A stretch of 64,000 nt of DNA. It comes from Blasia pusilla (taxonomy: Eukaryota; Marchantiophyta; Marchantiopsida; Blasiales). The translations under genes were made by a program, and so were the position numbers. Numbering within the stretch: position 1 is the stretch's first letter; each line of letters opens with the position of its first letter. Location of the stretch: contig CM114273.1 of assembly GCA_050084515.1 (NCBI GenBank), forward strand, positions 33,914,001 through 33,978,000, in the 5' to 3' direction. The notes below the pieces were generated by a model. It saw only the letters and a program-made list of their open reading frames with translations, was not told the DNA's origin and ran no database searches. Below, piece by piece: positions 32,208 through 43,489 of the stretch.

Positions 32208-33200
32208 TCACGCGTGCCATCCAGGCACTGACTCCTCATCACTCTCTCCATGCCATTGAGCTCCACTCACATCTCGCTGACTCGGGCATGGGTTACGACT
32301 CAACCCATGTGCATCTTGGTTAAGCGTCCCAGGTCTATGTACCACCTGAAAATCATACTCCTGCAACAACAGAGCCCATCTTGCAAGCTTGTCGGTCTCC
32401 ATCAACCACTTCAATGGTTGATGATCAGTGATGATGGTAAATGGGTTTCCGAATAAGTAACACCTGAAATGCGCGACAGCCCACACCGTAGCCAAGCACT
32501 CACCCTCATACGAGCTGTACTTTTCCTCTATAGTGTTGTTCAAGCGGCTAGCGTTAGCCACCATGAACTCTCTACCCTCATCATCATGATGGATGAGCAC
32601 CGCTCCAAGCCCCAACATACTCCAATCTGTGTGCAATTAGAAAGGACGCCCCCTGATCGGTCTCCTCAAGATGGGCACGAACGTCAACCTATCCTTGAGC
32701 AACTGAAATGCTCACTCCTGCTCATCCCCCCAGTGCCACTCGTGATCCACCTTGGTCAGCAAGAACTACCACTGGTACAAGCAATCCTTCCCGTGAGGAT
32801 CGATGCCCCAAAATACCGTCTTCTGCATGTCCTCCAATCTAAAAGGCAGTTGATGGTATCCGGCTCACAAATCCAATGAACTAAAGACCTTTGCGTGACC
32901 AATCGCATCAAAGATCTCCTCAGGGGTGGGCATGACATACCTATCGGACTTCGTATGCCGATTGATAGGTTGGTAATCCCCACACATAGCCCTATCCGTC
33001 TAGTTGCCATGGACATCCTTCTTGGCGGGCATGACAGTGGCAGATGCATACTCCCCATGCGACATCTACACTAGTCCTACTCCGACCAAGTTCTAGCTCC
33101 TACTGTGAATCAGAGCCCTCTCCATATCACTGTACCTATAGGGTTGTCGGAAGATCGGTGTATCATTCAACAACTCAATGCGGATTCCTGGTCCTTCAGC
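32208..33200 (-). pseudogene. Element 1 RT (internally deleted) and RNase H
   Basis: RNase H (32636-32208) shows HTDWSMLGLGAVLIHHDDEG, YSSYEGECLATVWAVAHFRC and TDHQPLKWLM. Upstream, the RT palm begins near 33150 but jumps near 32765 from a YQW segment straight to LLTKVDHEW. The deletion removes the YxDD loop and thumb, so no active RT can be made. Confidence 0.8.
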
Positions 33201-33686
33201 ATACCCAAATCCTCCATGCTAAACACAAAGCAGCTCCTATAACTCCTGAGGAGTTGATGTATCCGGCGCCGCTCTCCTCCTGTCAACTTAGGGTCCACAT
33301 CTGGCTCCCAAGTCTCCATCGTGACTACACTACGACTCTCAGGCGTGGGTATCGGTGGTTGCTATGGTGCAACCCCGTCTCGAACAACAACACTCGGCCG
33401 CTCTCCTGCAGCCAACTGCAAACTTTGATCTCTCCACGTGGAGTGCCCAGAACCACGCTCGATGCTGTGGCTATCATCTCTTGGCGTACCTACAAAACAT
33501 CCCAAGAAGTCCAAGGGTGTCTCTCCCGATCTCCCTTGGTGTGTAGATCTCCTCGGGTCTCGCCCCCATCCACTCCCTCCACCGTCTCGGTAGGCATGGG
33601 GCTCACCAACGCAACTACTATGATTTGTCACGATCTCATACGACGCTGCTCAGCCACTCCCAAGCTGAGGATCCATGTCAAGCAGT

Positions 33687-34720
33687 TCAGGTCCATTGCT
33701 TAACCCAAGACATGGCGTCGTGATGCCTCGACACCGACGGTACTACCGTCACTCCTTTGGGAAATCCCATCGCTCGCTCTCTCTTGTCAATATTGGGCTC
33801 CACCAACCGCTGAACTTGGTCATCCCAAACCAAGCCAGGACCGGCCTCCTTGTATGCATAGGAAGCGGGAAAACTCACAAACGTGGGCAAGGCTGCCTGC
33901 GGCCTGCCTACCCTCTTGACCACAGTCAACGGTGGTCAATCATCGTGCCTCACTGCCTGTGATCGACGACTTGGATCCAAAATGGAATCCACTAATAAAT
34001 GGGAGGGGCGCTCCACTCTCGAATACGCCCTCTGCAACACCGCATGGGGCACCAAGTTGGTCCACCATAGACGCGGGCGATGGGCTCTAGAACCTACACT
34101 TGCCGCATCCAAGAACACTGCTGGGCCGATCCATGCACGCACCTGATGAGCACTTGTGACCACCCGTGACATGGAGTCTCCTAAGATCGGCACATTCTCT
34201 AGAATGTAGGCTGGACAACAAGACTGGTGATCTTGCAACTGCCGTAAGACCCTCAACATCTCTCAAAACAACCTGGATCAAGTGTTGGCCAACCCGCTGC
34301 CTCGTCCTGCACTTGATTGGCCCTGACATGGCCAACCGAAAATGACCAAATCAATGGTCCCTACCCGCTCTAAGTCCTGCGCCCCTAACAACAAAATATC
34401 CCTCGGTAGGGAACTCTAGTACCCTTGTATCGCGGACGCAGACAATTAGTCGGGAAAACGTAGGCGTAATTGCGCCACATGTCGTAGTAAGACGCGCCTC
34501 GCAACATCATCACTCTCCACATACAGGTATTACTGTACTCGCACTCCTGCATGCAAAACAGCTGCTAACGCGGATCTAATCCCTCCAAAGAGATCTAACA
34601 CTCAAATACCCTCCTCCGGGGTACACCACACAATGGGTGTGGTATCCAAGGGTCTCATCGTAGCAATCCCTGCTACCTCGAGTTCCTCAGACCCGTCCTA
34701 CTCCGGTGCAAATGCCTTGC
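33687..34720 (-). pseudogene. C5 DNA methyltransferase domain of element 1, full length but with stops
   Basis: Read on the minus strand, all main C5-methyltransferase motifs appear in canonical order: motif I VLDLFGGIRSAL (about 34603-34570), motif IV DLVIFGWPCQGQS with the catalytic Pro-Cys-Gln (about 34354-34318), motif VI AYILENVP (about 34215-34190), motif VIII GSRAHRPRLWWTN (about 34095-34056), then motif IX RERAMGFPKG (about 33790-33757); motif X is poorly kept here but clear in elements 2 and 3 (LGHAMDLNCL). The layout and the AHRPR motif VIII are most like DNMT3-type enzymes rather than the rearranged DRM order. Around seven in-frame stops lie between motifs I and VI. The host-gene alternative is disfavoured because protease sequence precedes it and RT follows it in element 2. 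Confidence 0.85.
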
Positions 34721-34825
34721 TCCACACGGTCTGCATGTGCTCATCTGCCAATCGTTGAAGCTCCTCAATCGGCCCCACAGTGGCATCTCTCCTCCACGGA
34801 ATGATGCGCCTACCATACAACACGA

Positions 34826-35239
34826 AAGACATGCCACAAGCAGCGTTTCCCATATTGGTGAGTTTTCCGGCTTCCTATGCATTCAAGGAGGCCGGACCTT
34901 GCTTGGTTTGGGATTTCGAGGTATAGAGGTTGGTGGAGCCCAACGCCGATGAGCGAGAGTGAGCAAGGGGATTCTCCATAGGAATGACGGCAATACCGTC
35001 ACTATCAAAGGCATCATGACGTCATGTCTAGGGTCATGCGATGGACTTGAACTGCTTGACATGGATTTTCAGCTTAGGAGTAGCTGAGCAACATCGTTTG
35101 AGGATGCGACAGATCACAGTAGTTGCGTTGGTGAGCCCCATGCCTATCGAGATGGTTGAGGCAGTGGTTGGAGGTGAGACCCAAGGAGATCGACACACCA
35201 AGGGTGATTGGGAGATACACCCTTGGACTTCTTGGGATG
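34826..35239 (+). pseudogene. DNMT C-terminal part of element 3
   Basis: The plus strand shows VSFPASYAFKE-like sequence, a VYRLVEPN block, motif IX-like sequence and motif X LGHAMDLNCLTWIFSLG near 35025-35080, matching the C-terminal half of the methyltransferases of elements 1 and 2. Motifs I-VIII are absent because the copy is cut at the junction with element 1. A stop and small changes are present. Confidence 0.7.
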
Positions 35240-36532
35240 TGTGATACCCACAATTTTGTAATTTTGGAGATTTATATTTTTTGATTCAAGGAATGAAGAC
35301 TCTATGAAGTAAAGCTATACATGACTCTTTTAGATATTATTTTTGTGTATTGGAAGAATGAGTAATATTGAAGTAGATCACGAAGCTCCTAAGACAAGGC
35401 AGAGAGGTGGAAAATCAAGGACTTGCCTTAGAGAAGGACATGCGGTAACGAAGTCTAAAGACTAAGAGCAAAGCTTGGAAAAGACAACGTTGCCTTATTA
35501 AGAACCTATTTATGAAGTGCGTCGCTCTTGAAAGAAGCACGATGAAGAAGAAGAGGAAGAAGTACTTTGCTCTTCAACGAAGCACGAAGAACAAAGCACT
35601 TGGAACAAGCTCAAAGAATGCAGCGCTTCGTCCTCAGACCAAGAGGAAGAGCTTCGTCCTCAAAGGAAGAAGAAGAGGTCCAGACTTTGCAGCGAAGCTA
35701 AGACTTGTCGTGATTTCAAGCGGCACACTGTTAGAATAGTTAGGCTAGGAAGAGGCGTGACTTTTTGGATCAGATAGGAAGTTAGGACAATTACGCCCAA
35801 TGGATTCATAGCGATCATAGGAAAAGATAAGGGCACCGTAGATCAAGGTTGTTACAAACTCTCAATAGGTACTAGATTCATAAGAGACGCTTGAGATCTT
35901 TGGACCTACTATTGCCTCGGAGGATAATTAAGAAGCATGAAAGTAGCTATCAGAATCATTCTTTCACAAAGCCCTTATGTTGTAGGAATGGTCGAGGCAA
36001 GGGAGTAGTACCCTCTTAAGCTTGTATACACTTTGAAGCTTTCTCATTCTTGATGGAGTAATAAAGAACTCATTTCTTCATTTTAATGTGCGATGCATAT
36101 GTCTGAGAATTCTTATTGGGTCTAGAGAGTGAAGAGTGGATTAGGAGAGCACTTTCGTCATTAGAATAATCAACATCAAGTTGTAAGAAATCTCTTCGAC
36201 AGAGAGTAGCCTGCCTAGACGGATTGAGTTCTGAAAGTAGGAGAAGCCAGCTTCTTGTTGAGGTCTCTATGAGGTTCTTTGGTGTTGAGTGAAGATCTAC
36301 TTGAGCGTGAATTCAATTCCACTAGAGAGAATCAAGGAAAGAAATCTTGGTACTAATGTAGAGAAGAATACCCTGATAAGTGATTGAATCCGAATTGTAC
36401 ACACTTAACTACAACTATTGCAAGATAAATGCCATCTTGAACTCTCTTTTCACATAATCGTGATCCTCTTGGGGATCGAACTCATTAAAATTACTATAAA
36501 AAGATCAATTCTTATACTTCTTGTATATTACA
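35240..36532. mobile_element. Solo LTR of another family inside element 3
   Basis: The 1293 bp insert starts TGTGATACCCAC and ends TATATTACA, interrupting a sequence that is continuous in element 1 (CTTGGGATG | TTTTGCAAGTACGCC). It is flanked by GGATG on the left and AGATG on the right, a 5 bp target duplication with one change. It has no coding capacity beyond a short Lys-rich frame. The TG...CA ends, the length and the duplication fit a solo LTR unrelated to the DNMT family. Confidence 0.75.
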
Positions 36533-36704
36533 AGATGTTTTGCAAGTACGCCATGAGATGGTAGCCACAACATCGAGCATGGTTCCGGGTATTGCACATG
36601 GAGATCCGATTTTGCGGTTGGCTGAGGGGGAGCAGTCGAGTTTTATTGTCTGAGACGGGGTTGCACCATAGCAACCACCGACATCCGCTTCGGAGAGTCC
36701 TACT

Positions 36705-37512
36705 ATGATCACGATGGAGACTTGGGAGCAAGATATGGGCCCTAAGTTGACAAGAGGAGAGCGGCGCCGGATACACCAGTTCCTTAGGAGTTATAGGAGT
36801 TATTTTGCATTTAATATGCATGATTTGGATACGTTGAGGGGTCCAGGAATCCGCATTGTGTTATCGAGTGACACGCCAATATTTTGACGACCCTATAGGT
36901 ACAGTGACATGAAGAGGGCTCTAATTCAGAGTAGAAGCTAGGATTTGGTTGGAGCAAGATTAGTGGAGATATCGCATGGAAAGTATGCATCTGCCATTGT
37001 CATGCCCGCCAAGAAGGATGTCATGGCAACTGGACGGGTAGGCGGATGTGTGGAGATTATTGAACTATCAATTGGCAGACAAAGTTGATAGGTATGCCAT
37101 GCCCACCCATGAGGAGATCTTTGATGCAATTGGGCATGCAAAGGTCTTCAATTCATTGGATTTGCGAGCCGGATACCATCAGCTACCTTTCAGATTGGAG
37201 GACATGCAGAAGACAATATTTTGGGGCATCGATCCTCACGGGAAGGATTTCTTGTACCAATGGCGGTTCTTACCATTCAAGTTAAAGAACGCCCCGACTG
37301 AGTTTCAAAGGATCATGGATAGGATCTTGGCAGGTCTGGATTTTGCTAGGTGTTATATTGATGACATCGTAGTCTTTAGCGCCACGGTTGAGGAGCATGA
37401 GCTACATCTAGAGGAGGTGTTTCGACAATTGCACTTACATGGGCTAAAGCTACATCCAAGCAAGTGCAAGTTCTTCTACAACGAGATTGAGTACTTGGAT
37501 CATACGATATAA
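36705..37512 (+). pseudogene. Element 3 reverse transcriptase
   Basis: Leader ETWEQDMGPKLTRGERRR, then RT palm motifs FNSLDLRAGYHQL, FLPFKLKNAPTEFQRIMD and the catalytic CYIDDIVVFSATVEEHE, thumb KCKFFYNEIEYLDH. The YIDD loop is intact, unlike in elements 1 and 2. Stops or shifts occur near 36885, 37030 and 37510. Confidence 0.9.
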
Positions 37513-38263
37513 CCAGGTGGCCTTGGTGTGCAGTAGACGAAGATAGAGGCTATTTCCCGCATTCCACGCCCTACAGATGTGAGTTGAGTTCGTGCATTCA
37601 TGGGATTGGCGAACTTCTATCGACGGTACGTTAAGGGTTTCAACTCGATTACGAAGCCGCTGACCTTGCTGACCAAGGTGGATCGGAGTGGCATTGGGGG
37701 ATGAGCAGGAGAGAGCATTTCAGATGCTCAAGGACACATTGACATCCGCGCCCATATTGAGGAGACTGATTGGGGGGCATCATTTACAGTTGCATATCAA
37801 TTGGAGCATGTTGGGGCTTGGAGCGGTGCTCACCCAGTATGATGATGATGGTAGAGAGTTTGTGGTGGCTTATGCTAGCCGCTCGAAGAACGTTGTAGAG
37901 GTGAAGTATAACTCGTATGAAGGTGAGTGCTTGGCTACAATGTGGATTGTCGCACATTTCAGATGTTATCTATTCCACAATCCCTTTACCATCATTACTG
38001 ATCATCAGCCACTTAAGTGGTTGATGGAGTTCAACAAGCTTACAAGTAAGCTTGCGAGGTGGGCTCTTTTATTGCCAGAGTATGACTTCCATGTGGTGCA
38101 TAGACCTGGGACGCTAAACCAGGATGCAGATGGTTTAAGCCGTAACCCATGCCCGAGTCATCGAGATGCGATTGGAGCTCGTTGGCGTGGTGAGAGTGAT
38201 GAGGAGTTGGTGCTAGGATGGCATTCGTCACCCTATTTGGGCTTGTTGGCTATGGACAGCTAG
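37513..38263 (+). pseudogene. Element 3 RT connection and RNase H
   Basis: VRAFMGLANFYRRYVKGF (connection) is followed after a frameshift near 37690 by RNase H: INWSMLGLGAVLTQYDDDG, YNSYEGECLATMWIVAHFRC and TDHQPLKWLM, then a tether to the integrase (VVHRPGTLNQDADGLSRNP). The RNase H stretch itself (37688-38263) is open. Confidence 0.9.
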
Positions 38264-39393
38264 ATTGGTGAGACTTTGATGGCGAGGTGTGATGGAGAGT
38301 CCTTAGATCAAGAGGCCGGTGAGGAGCTGACATGTGGCCGAGACATTCACAACAATGGAGTGGTCTTGGAGCTTCTACATATTGGCAGCGTTGCGAGCAC
38401 AATGGGTGCTAGAGAGTGGAATCGGATCTTACATCGAGCGAGATGGTTCCTATAGGAGGGGACATATGTGTTGCGAGTGTGGGAGGATGGTACAGTGGGT
38501 GTAGCGCCTCATCCTTTGCAGAGAGCACGTTTGGTGCATCATGCCCACGAGGACTTGGATCATTTTGGAGTGAAGAGGACATACAACTTGCTCCAGATTC
38601 AATATTGGTGGCGAGGCATGCAAACTGACGTTCAGCAGTTTGTTGCCAGATGCATGATGTGTGATCGAGTCGGAGCATCGTTCAATGCTCCGACTCCACA
38701 ATTGCATCCACTTCCGATCATATGTTTAGGTTATAGATGGAGTTTAGATTTTGCAGGAACTTTGCCTATTATGTGTTGGTGATGGTCGAGCACTTCTCAA
38801 AGTGGATAGAGTTGGTTGCATTGCCTGACAAGGCAAGTGAGGAGTAGCGTATGCCTTCCTAGATTGAGTGATGAGTCATCACGGTGCACCAGCTGAGGTA
38901 TTGACAAACCAAGGTACAGTGTTTTGGGAGTTTCAGCCCTTGTGTGATCACGCACTAATCAACCACCGTACTACTTCGCGAGATCATCCTGAGGCGGATG
39001 GACTAGCGGAGAGGGTTGTGTAGACGGTGAAGAGAGGATTACGCAAGTATGGCTTGCAAAGAGGTCACCTAGGAGATTGGGACCTCCAGTTTCCGTGGTT
39101 GGCGATGGGATATAGATTCACCAAGCATGCATCCTTAGCATCTTTCTCACCGTACTTGCTTTTGTATGGCCGAGAGCCAGATTTACCTACGGCCATTCGT
39201 CGAGATGGTTGTGAGGTGTTGAATCTTGATGACCGTGATGTATGGATGCGAGCATGTTCTCAAAGGGCTGAATTATTTTGGAGAGTGATGCCCATAGTGT
39301 TTGAGAACTTGGCGATTGTGCAACATGGGGATACAATAAGGTACGCGATTATACGGGGAGGTGGTTATCAATCTACTATCCGGACGTTTCATT
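38264..39393 (+). pseudogene. Element 3 integrase, cut by element 2
   Basis: HHAHEDLDHFGVKRTYNLL and ARCMMCDR form the N-terminal His2Cys2 zinc region (38530-38670). The core has WSLDFAGTLPI, then a frameshift, a second motif changed to LTNQGT (Asp to Asn), and DGLAERVV followed by a stop. The C-terminal LLLYGREPDLPTAIRRD block (39027-39393) is open up to the point where element 2 is inserted, within the RTFH|LGDYVYLQQ-type sequence. Confidence 0.85.
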
Positions 39394-39867
39394 TGTCGTG
39401 CAAATCCACATCGTCACACAACATACATCGATGACATACCATACTCACATACATACATAACATAGACGAGAGCATACACAAACACAAGTGTACCACAACT
39501 GAAATCCGTGGAAGACCTACTATCATAAAACACATATAGAATCACATACAATCAAGCCAAACCCACTCCACGATGGGAGAATCCATGTCGAAGCTTGCGG
39601 GAACCACCATAGCCAAGAGCTCTACTCACTACCAAGGCTACCTCCGAACGCAACAGGCTCGACTCAAAGAACTAACTATTCTTTGAGTACACTCCATATT
39701 ATATCCTCCAACCTAAGGGCAGGCCCTATTGGAAAAGTCGCCCTCAACGGAGTAACCCCCAACCCTATGTATGAAACCGCATCCCTACCTAGACACTACG
39801 GCCCTAAATAAGGTATGGCCTCTACTAGCACACTATACTCCACGACATAATCTGTATGGTCATGACA
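39394..39867 (-). repeat. 3' LTR of element 2
   Basis: On the minus strand it starts TGTCATGACC (39867) and ends GCACGACA (39394). The first 367 bp (39867-39501) match the 5' LTR at 48617-48251. The last 107 bp (39500-39394) are absent from the 5' LTR but recur just upstream at 39976-39870, two bases from this LTR, so the 3' end of the element is rearranged. Confidence 0.8.
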
Positions 39868-40156
39868 GTTGTCGTGCGAATCCACATCGTCATACAACAT
39901 ATATCGCTGACATACCATACTCACATACATACATAACATAGGCGAGAGCATACACAAACACAAGTGTACCACAACTCGCCCCCTAACTGGCGGTTAGGTC
40001 CCTCTAACTCCCAGATAGCCCTATACATCTACCACATGCTATACACCTTCGTGGGTGCACGAATCAGAAGGTCGGGTGCGAGGTTGCCCCATCGTTAGTT
40101 GCATATCTATAATCCATATCATGCAAAGATCAAGTCATCTATCCCTCCTAAGTACA

Positions 40157-40432
40157 TCAAGGACAAACCCACCTTCTAATAGGAACAACATCCATATGTG
40201 GAATCAAACACATCATGTGCCAACCCCTAGAACACCGATCACACACCAACATACGGGTTGCGTTACCAGTAGACTCACATAACATGCACCTCAAGCTAGT
40301 ATGTATCATGGCTAAGCTTGGGTCAACAATACCATCCACATTTGGAAGATGACATGGCGCACAATTACGCATATGGTCCTTCCAAACAACTCCGTCACGA
40401 CCCTCCAACATAAGAACTCCATAAGCTAACAC
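40157..40432 (-). pseudogene. Element 2 integrase tail and PHD finger
   Basis: The integrase tail (VWKDHMRNCAPCHLPN) is followed by a PHD finger: CMLC, LVCDRC, RGWHMMCLIP, RRWVCP, then a TGA where element 1 has the codon before the final zinc Cys. The canonical PPL is replaced by PHM. One nonsense change therefore removes the last zinc ligand. Spacing otherwise matches the finger of element 1. Confidence 0.75.
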
Positions 40433-40456
40433 CTCTCGTACTCGTAAAATAATGCG

Positions 40457-41846
40457 TCATGCCGTCACATCCAACGTTGTCGGTGCAATCTGCTGCAAAT
40501 AAACATAGTCCCCCACATGGAACCTACAAATCAATGGTTGACAACCTCCATCCCAAATGGTTGCATACCGCAATGTATCCGTGTGTTGAGCAATGGCAAG
40601 ATTCTCAAAGGTTATTGGCATAACTCTCCGAAAGAGCTCTGCCCGCTGAGAACACACTCTCATCCACATCTCAGGGTCATCAAGGTTCACCACCTCACTA
40701 GACTCCCGACGAATTGATGCTGACAAGTCTGGATCTCGGTCGTATAACAAAAAATAAGATGAGAAGGAAGCCAAGGATGCTTGGCAACTGAACCTATACC
40801 CCATGGCTAACCATGGCAACTAAATATCCCAGCCTCCAAGATGCCCCTTCTGTAGGCCATATGTGCGCAATATCCCTCTTCACCGTCTGAACCACACGCT
40901 CAGCCAAACCATCCGCCTCTGGATGATCTCAAGACATGGTCTGACGATCAATCAATGCCTTGTCACACAAGACCTGAAACTCACCCTGAAACTCTGTACC
41001 CTGGTCGGTCAGCACTTCAGCTTGTGCACCAAAATGACTAAGCACTCTATCAAGAAACGCATATGCCGTTCCCTCACTTGCCTTGTCAAGTAATGCCACC
41101 AACTCAATCCACTTGGAGAAGTGCTCCACCATCACCAACATATATCGATGATGCCGAACAGTCAACGGTAACGGTCCCGCAAAGTCCACACTCCAATGGT
41201 AACCCAACCCCATAATAGGCAAGGGGTGTAATTGTGGTGTAGGGGCATTGAATGATGCCCTCACCTTGTCACAAACCATACAACGTGACACCAACTGCTG
41301 CACCTGAGTATGCATGCCACGCCACCAATACTGACCAAGGAGTAAGCTATACGTACGCTTTACCCCAAAATGTCCCAACTCCTCATGGGCATGTCGCACA
41401 ATGCGCTCTCTTTGAGCCAAATGTGGCACTACTCTACCATCCTCCCACACACGGAGAATATGTGTTCCCTCCAATTGATATCTCTTAGCAGGTTGAAGAA
41501 CACGGTCTCGCTCCTTAGCACTCACTATGCCTGGCACCCTACTGGTCCATAAGAACTCCAACACCAACGCATCATCATGAATATCACGCTGATCCGTACC
41601 ACCATCTCCAACCTTAGGATCTGAAGGTTGGCCATCTACCCTCTGACTAGAGTAAGATGTCATGTGATCCTCCATACTAGAGTCCACCCCTAACCAACAT
41701 AAAAAGGCTGATGCATGCCAACCTAGCACCATCTCCTCATCAACCTCGCCATGCCATCTAGCCCCAATTGCATCCTCTTGGCTAGTATATGGGTTCCTAC
41801 TCAACCCATCAACATCAAGGTTGGAAACTCTAGGTCTATGTACCAC
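40457..41846 (-). pseudogene. Element 2 integrase
   Basis: 41846-40929 encodes the RNase H tether, HAHEELGHFGVKRTY with CMVCDK (His2Cys2 zinc region), WSVDFAGPLPL (first Asp), and VLTDQGTEFQGEF (second Asp). A stop near 40929 precedes the Glu segment, and 40819-40457 supplies the MGYRF...LLYDRDPDL block and VGDYVYLQQ tail. Apart from the breaks around 40820-40930 the domain is nearly complete. Confidence 0.9.
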
Positions 41847-41861
41847 TTGGAAGTCATACTC

Positions 41862-43121
41862 CTATAAGATAAGAGCCCATCGCGCAAGCTTCCCTGTAAT
41901 CTTGTCAGACTCCATCAACCACTTGAGCGGTTGGTGATCAGTAACAAGGGTAAACTGTGTGCCAAACAAGTAACAACTAAAGTGTGTCACAGCCCACACT
42001 ACTGCCAAGCACTCTCCCTCATATGAACTATAGCGCGACTCCGCTGCATTATTCGAACAACTTGCATAAGCCATCACAAACTCCATGTGCTCATCATCAT
42101 GTTATGTCAACACCGCTCCAAGTCCCAACCTACTCCAATTAGTGTGTAACTAAAATGGGCGCCCTCTGATAGGTCTCCTCAAGATAGGCGCCGCAACCAA
42201 CTGGGCCTTGAGCTCCACAAAAGCTCTCTCCTGATCATCTCCCCAGTGCCACTCCTCATCTGATTTCAGCAATTGGTTCAAAGGCTTTGCCATAACACTA
42301 AATCCCTTCACATACCTCCGATAGTAGTTCGCCAATCCCATGAATGCCCGAACTCTACTCACATCTACCGGACGAGCAATAAGTGCAATAGCCTCCTCCA
42401 CCTTTGCTTGCTGAACTTCCAAACCACCTAGATAGATCACATGACCCAAGTACTCAACATCCTCATAGAAGAACTTACACTTTCTTGGATACAAACGTAG
42501 ACCATGAGCTTTCAACCGCTCAAACACAATCTGCAAATGTATCTGATGCTCCTCCACCGTGTTACTGAACACCAAGATATCATTCATGTAACACCGAACA
42601 AAATCCAACCCTGCTAGGATCCTATCCATCACTCTCTGAAACTCGGCAGGTGCATTCTTCAACCCAAAGGGTAAGAATTTCCAATAGTACAAACAATCCA
42701 TGCCATGAGAGTTGACACCCCAAAATGTTGTCTTGGCCTTGTCACTCTCTCGAATCGACAACTGATGGTATCCTGCCCGAAGATCCAAAGTACTGAAAAT
42801 CTTTGTCTGTCCCACCACATCAAAGATCTCCTCAGGTGTAGGCATGGCATACCTATCGGCCTTGGTTTGCCGATTGATAGGACAGTAATCTCCACATATC
42901 CGCCTATCTGTGTAGTTGCCATGCACATCCTTTTTAGCAGGCATGACAGTGGCTGATGCATACTCTCCATGCGACAACTCCACTAATCCAGCCTCCAAAA
43001 GGTCCAACATCCTACTCTGCATCAGGTCCTTCTCCATATCACTATATTGGTATGGACGACGGAAGATTGGCGTATCACTAGCCAAATCAATCCATCTACC
43101 GGGTCCAACCAAAGCACCCAA
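41862..43121 (-). pseudogene. Element 2 reverse transcriptase and RNase H
   Basis: A long open frame of 323 residues (43121-42150) carries FSTLDLRAGYHQLSI, FLPFGLKNAPAEFQRVMD, the catalytic loop as CYMNDILVFSNTVEEHQ and thumb KCKFFYEDVEYLGHV. The first catalytic Asp of YxDD is Asn here, which should abolish polymerase activity. RNase H is split: its N-terminus is lost near 42100 and YSSYEGECLAVVWAV with TDHQPLKWLM lies at 42086-41862. Confidence 0.9.
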
Positions 43122-43489
43122 CTCCTATAAGCACGTAGGAACTATATCAAGCGTCGTTTCTCACCTCCCGTAAGCTTGGGCCCAAGTAATGGCTCCCAAG
43201 TCTCCTCCACTTGCACACTAGAGGGAGAGGACGACGCCATTGGCTGCTATGCAACCCCCTCACAAGATGGTACACCCTTAGCTACACCATCATCTGAGCA
43301 AATAACTCCTCCACCAACATGAGCAACCAACTCCACATGCCCAGCCATTACATCCCATTTACTCCAAGGATGCAAAATACTACTCTCCTCGCCCCCAGCC
43401 GATGCCTCTACCATCCTGGTAGCCATCGAGCTCATCACAAGGGGTGGAAGACCCACAAACATAGTCCGAAGCCGATGCTGCTTGGCCAT

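Larger units (their letters stand above)
30333..34825 (-). mobile_element. Gypsy element 1 (DNMT-RT-RH-IN-PHD), 5'-truncated
   Basis: Minus-strand copy. From its 3' end: LTR terminus ending GCACGACA (30333), a purine-rich CTAGGGGGGCG tract near 30470, PHD finger and integrase C-terminus, integrase core, RNase H, a partial RT, then the DNA methyltransferase. Gag and protease are missing. It meets element 3, in opposite orientation, near 34825 and inside a related coding region. Numerous stops and a deletion of the central RT show it is dead. Confidence 0.85.

Noticed and set aside
33044-33703. 219-codon open frame on the plus strand
   Set aside because: It lies antisense to the RT leader and DNMT of element 1; its sequence is the shadow of that coding strand.
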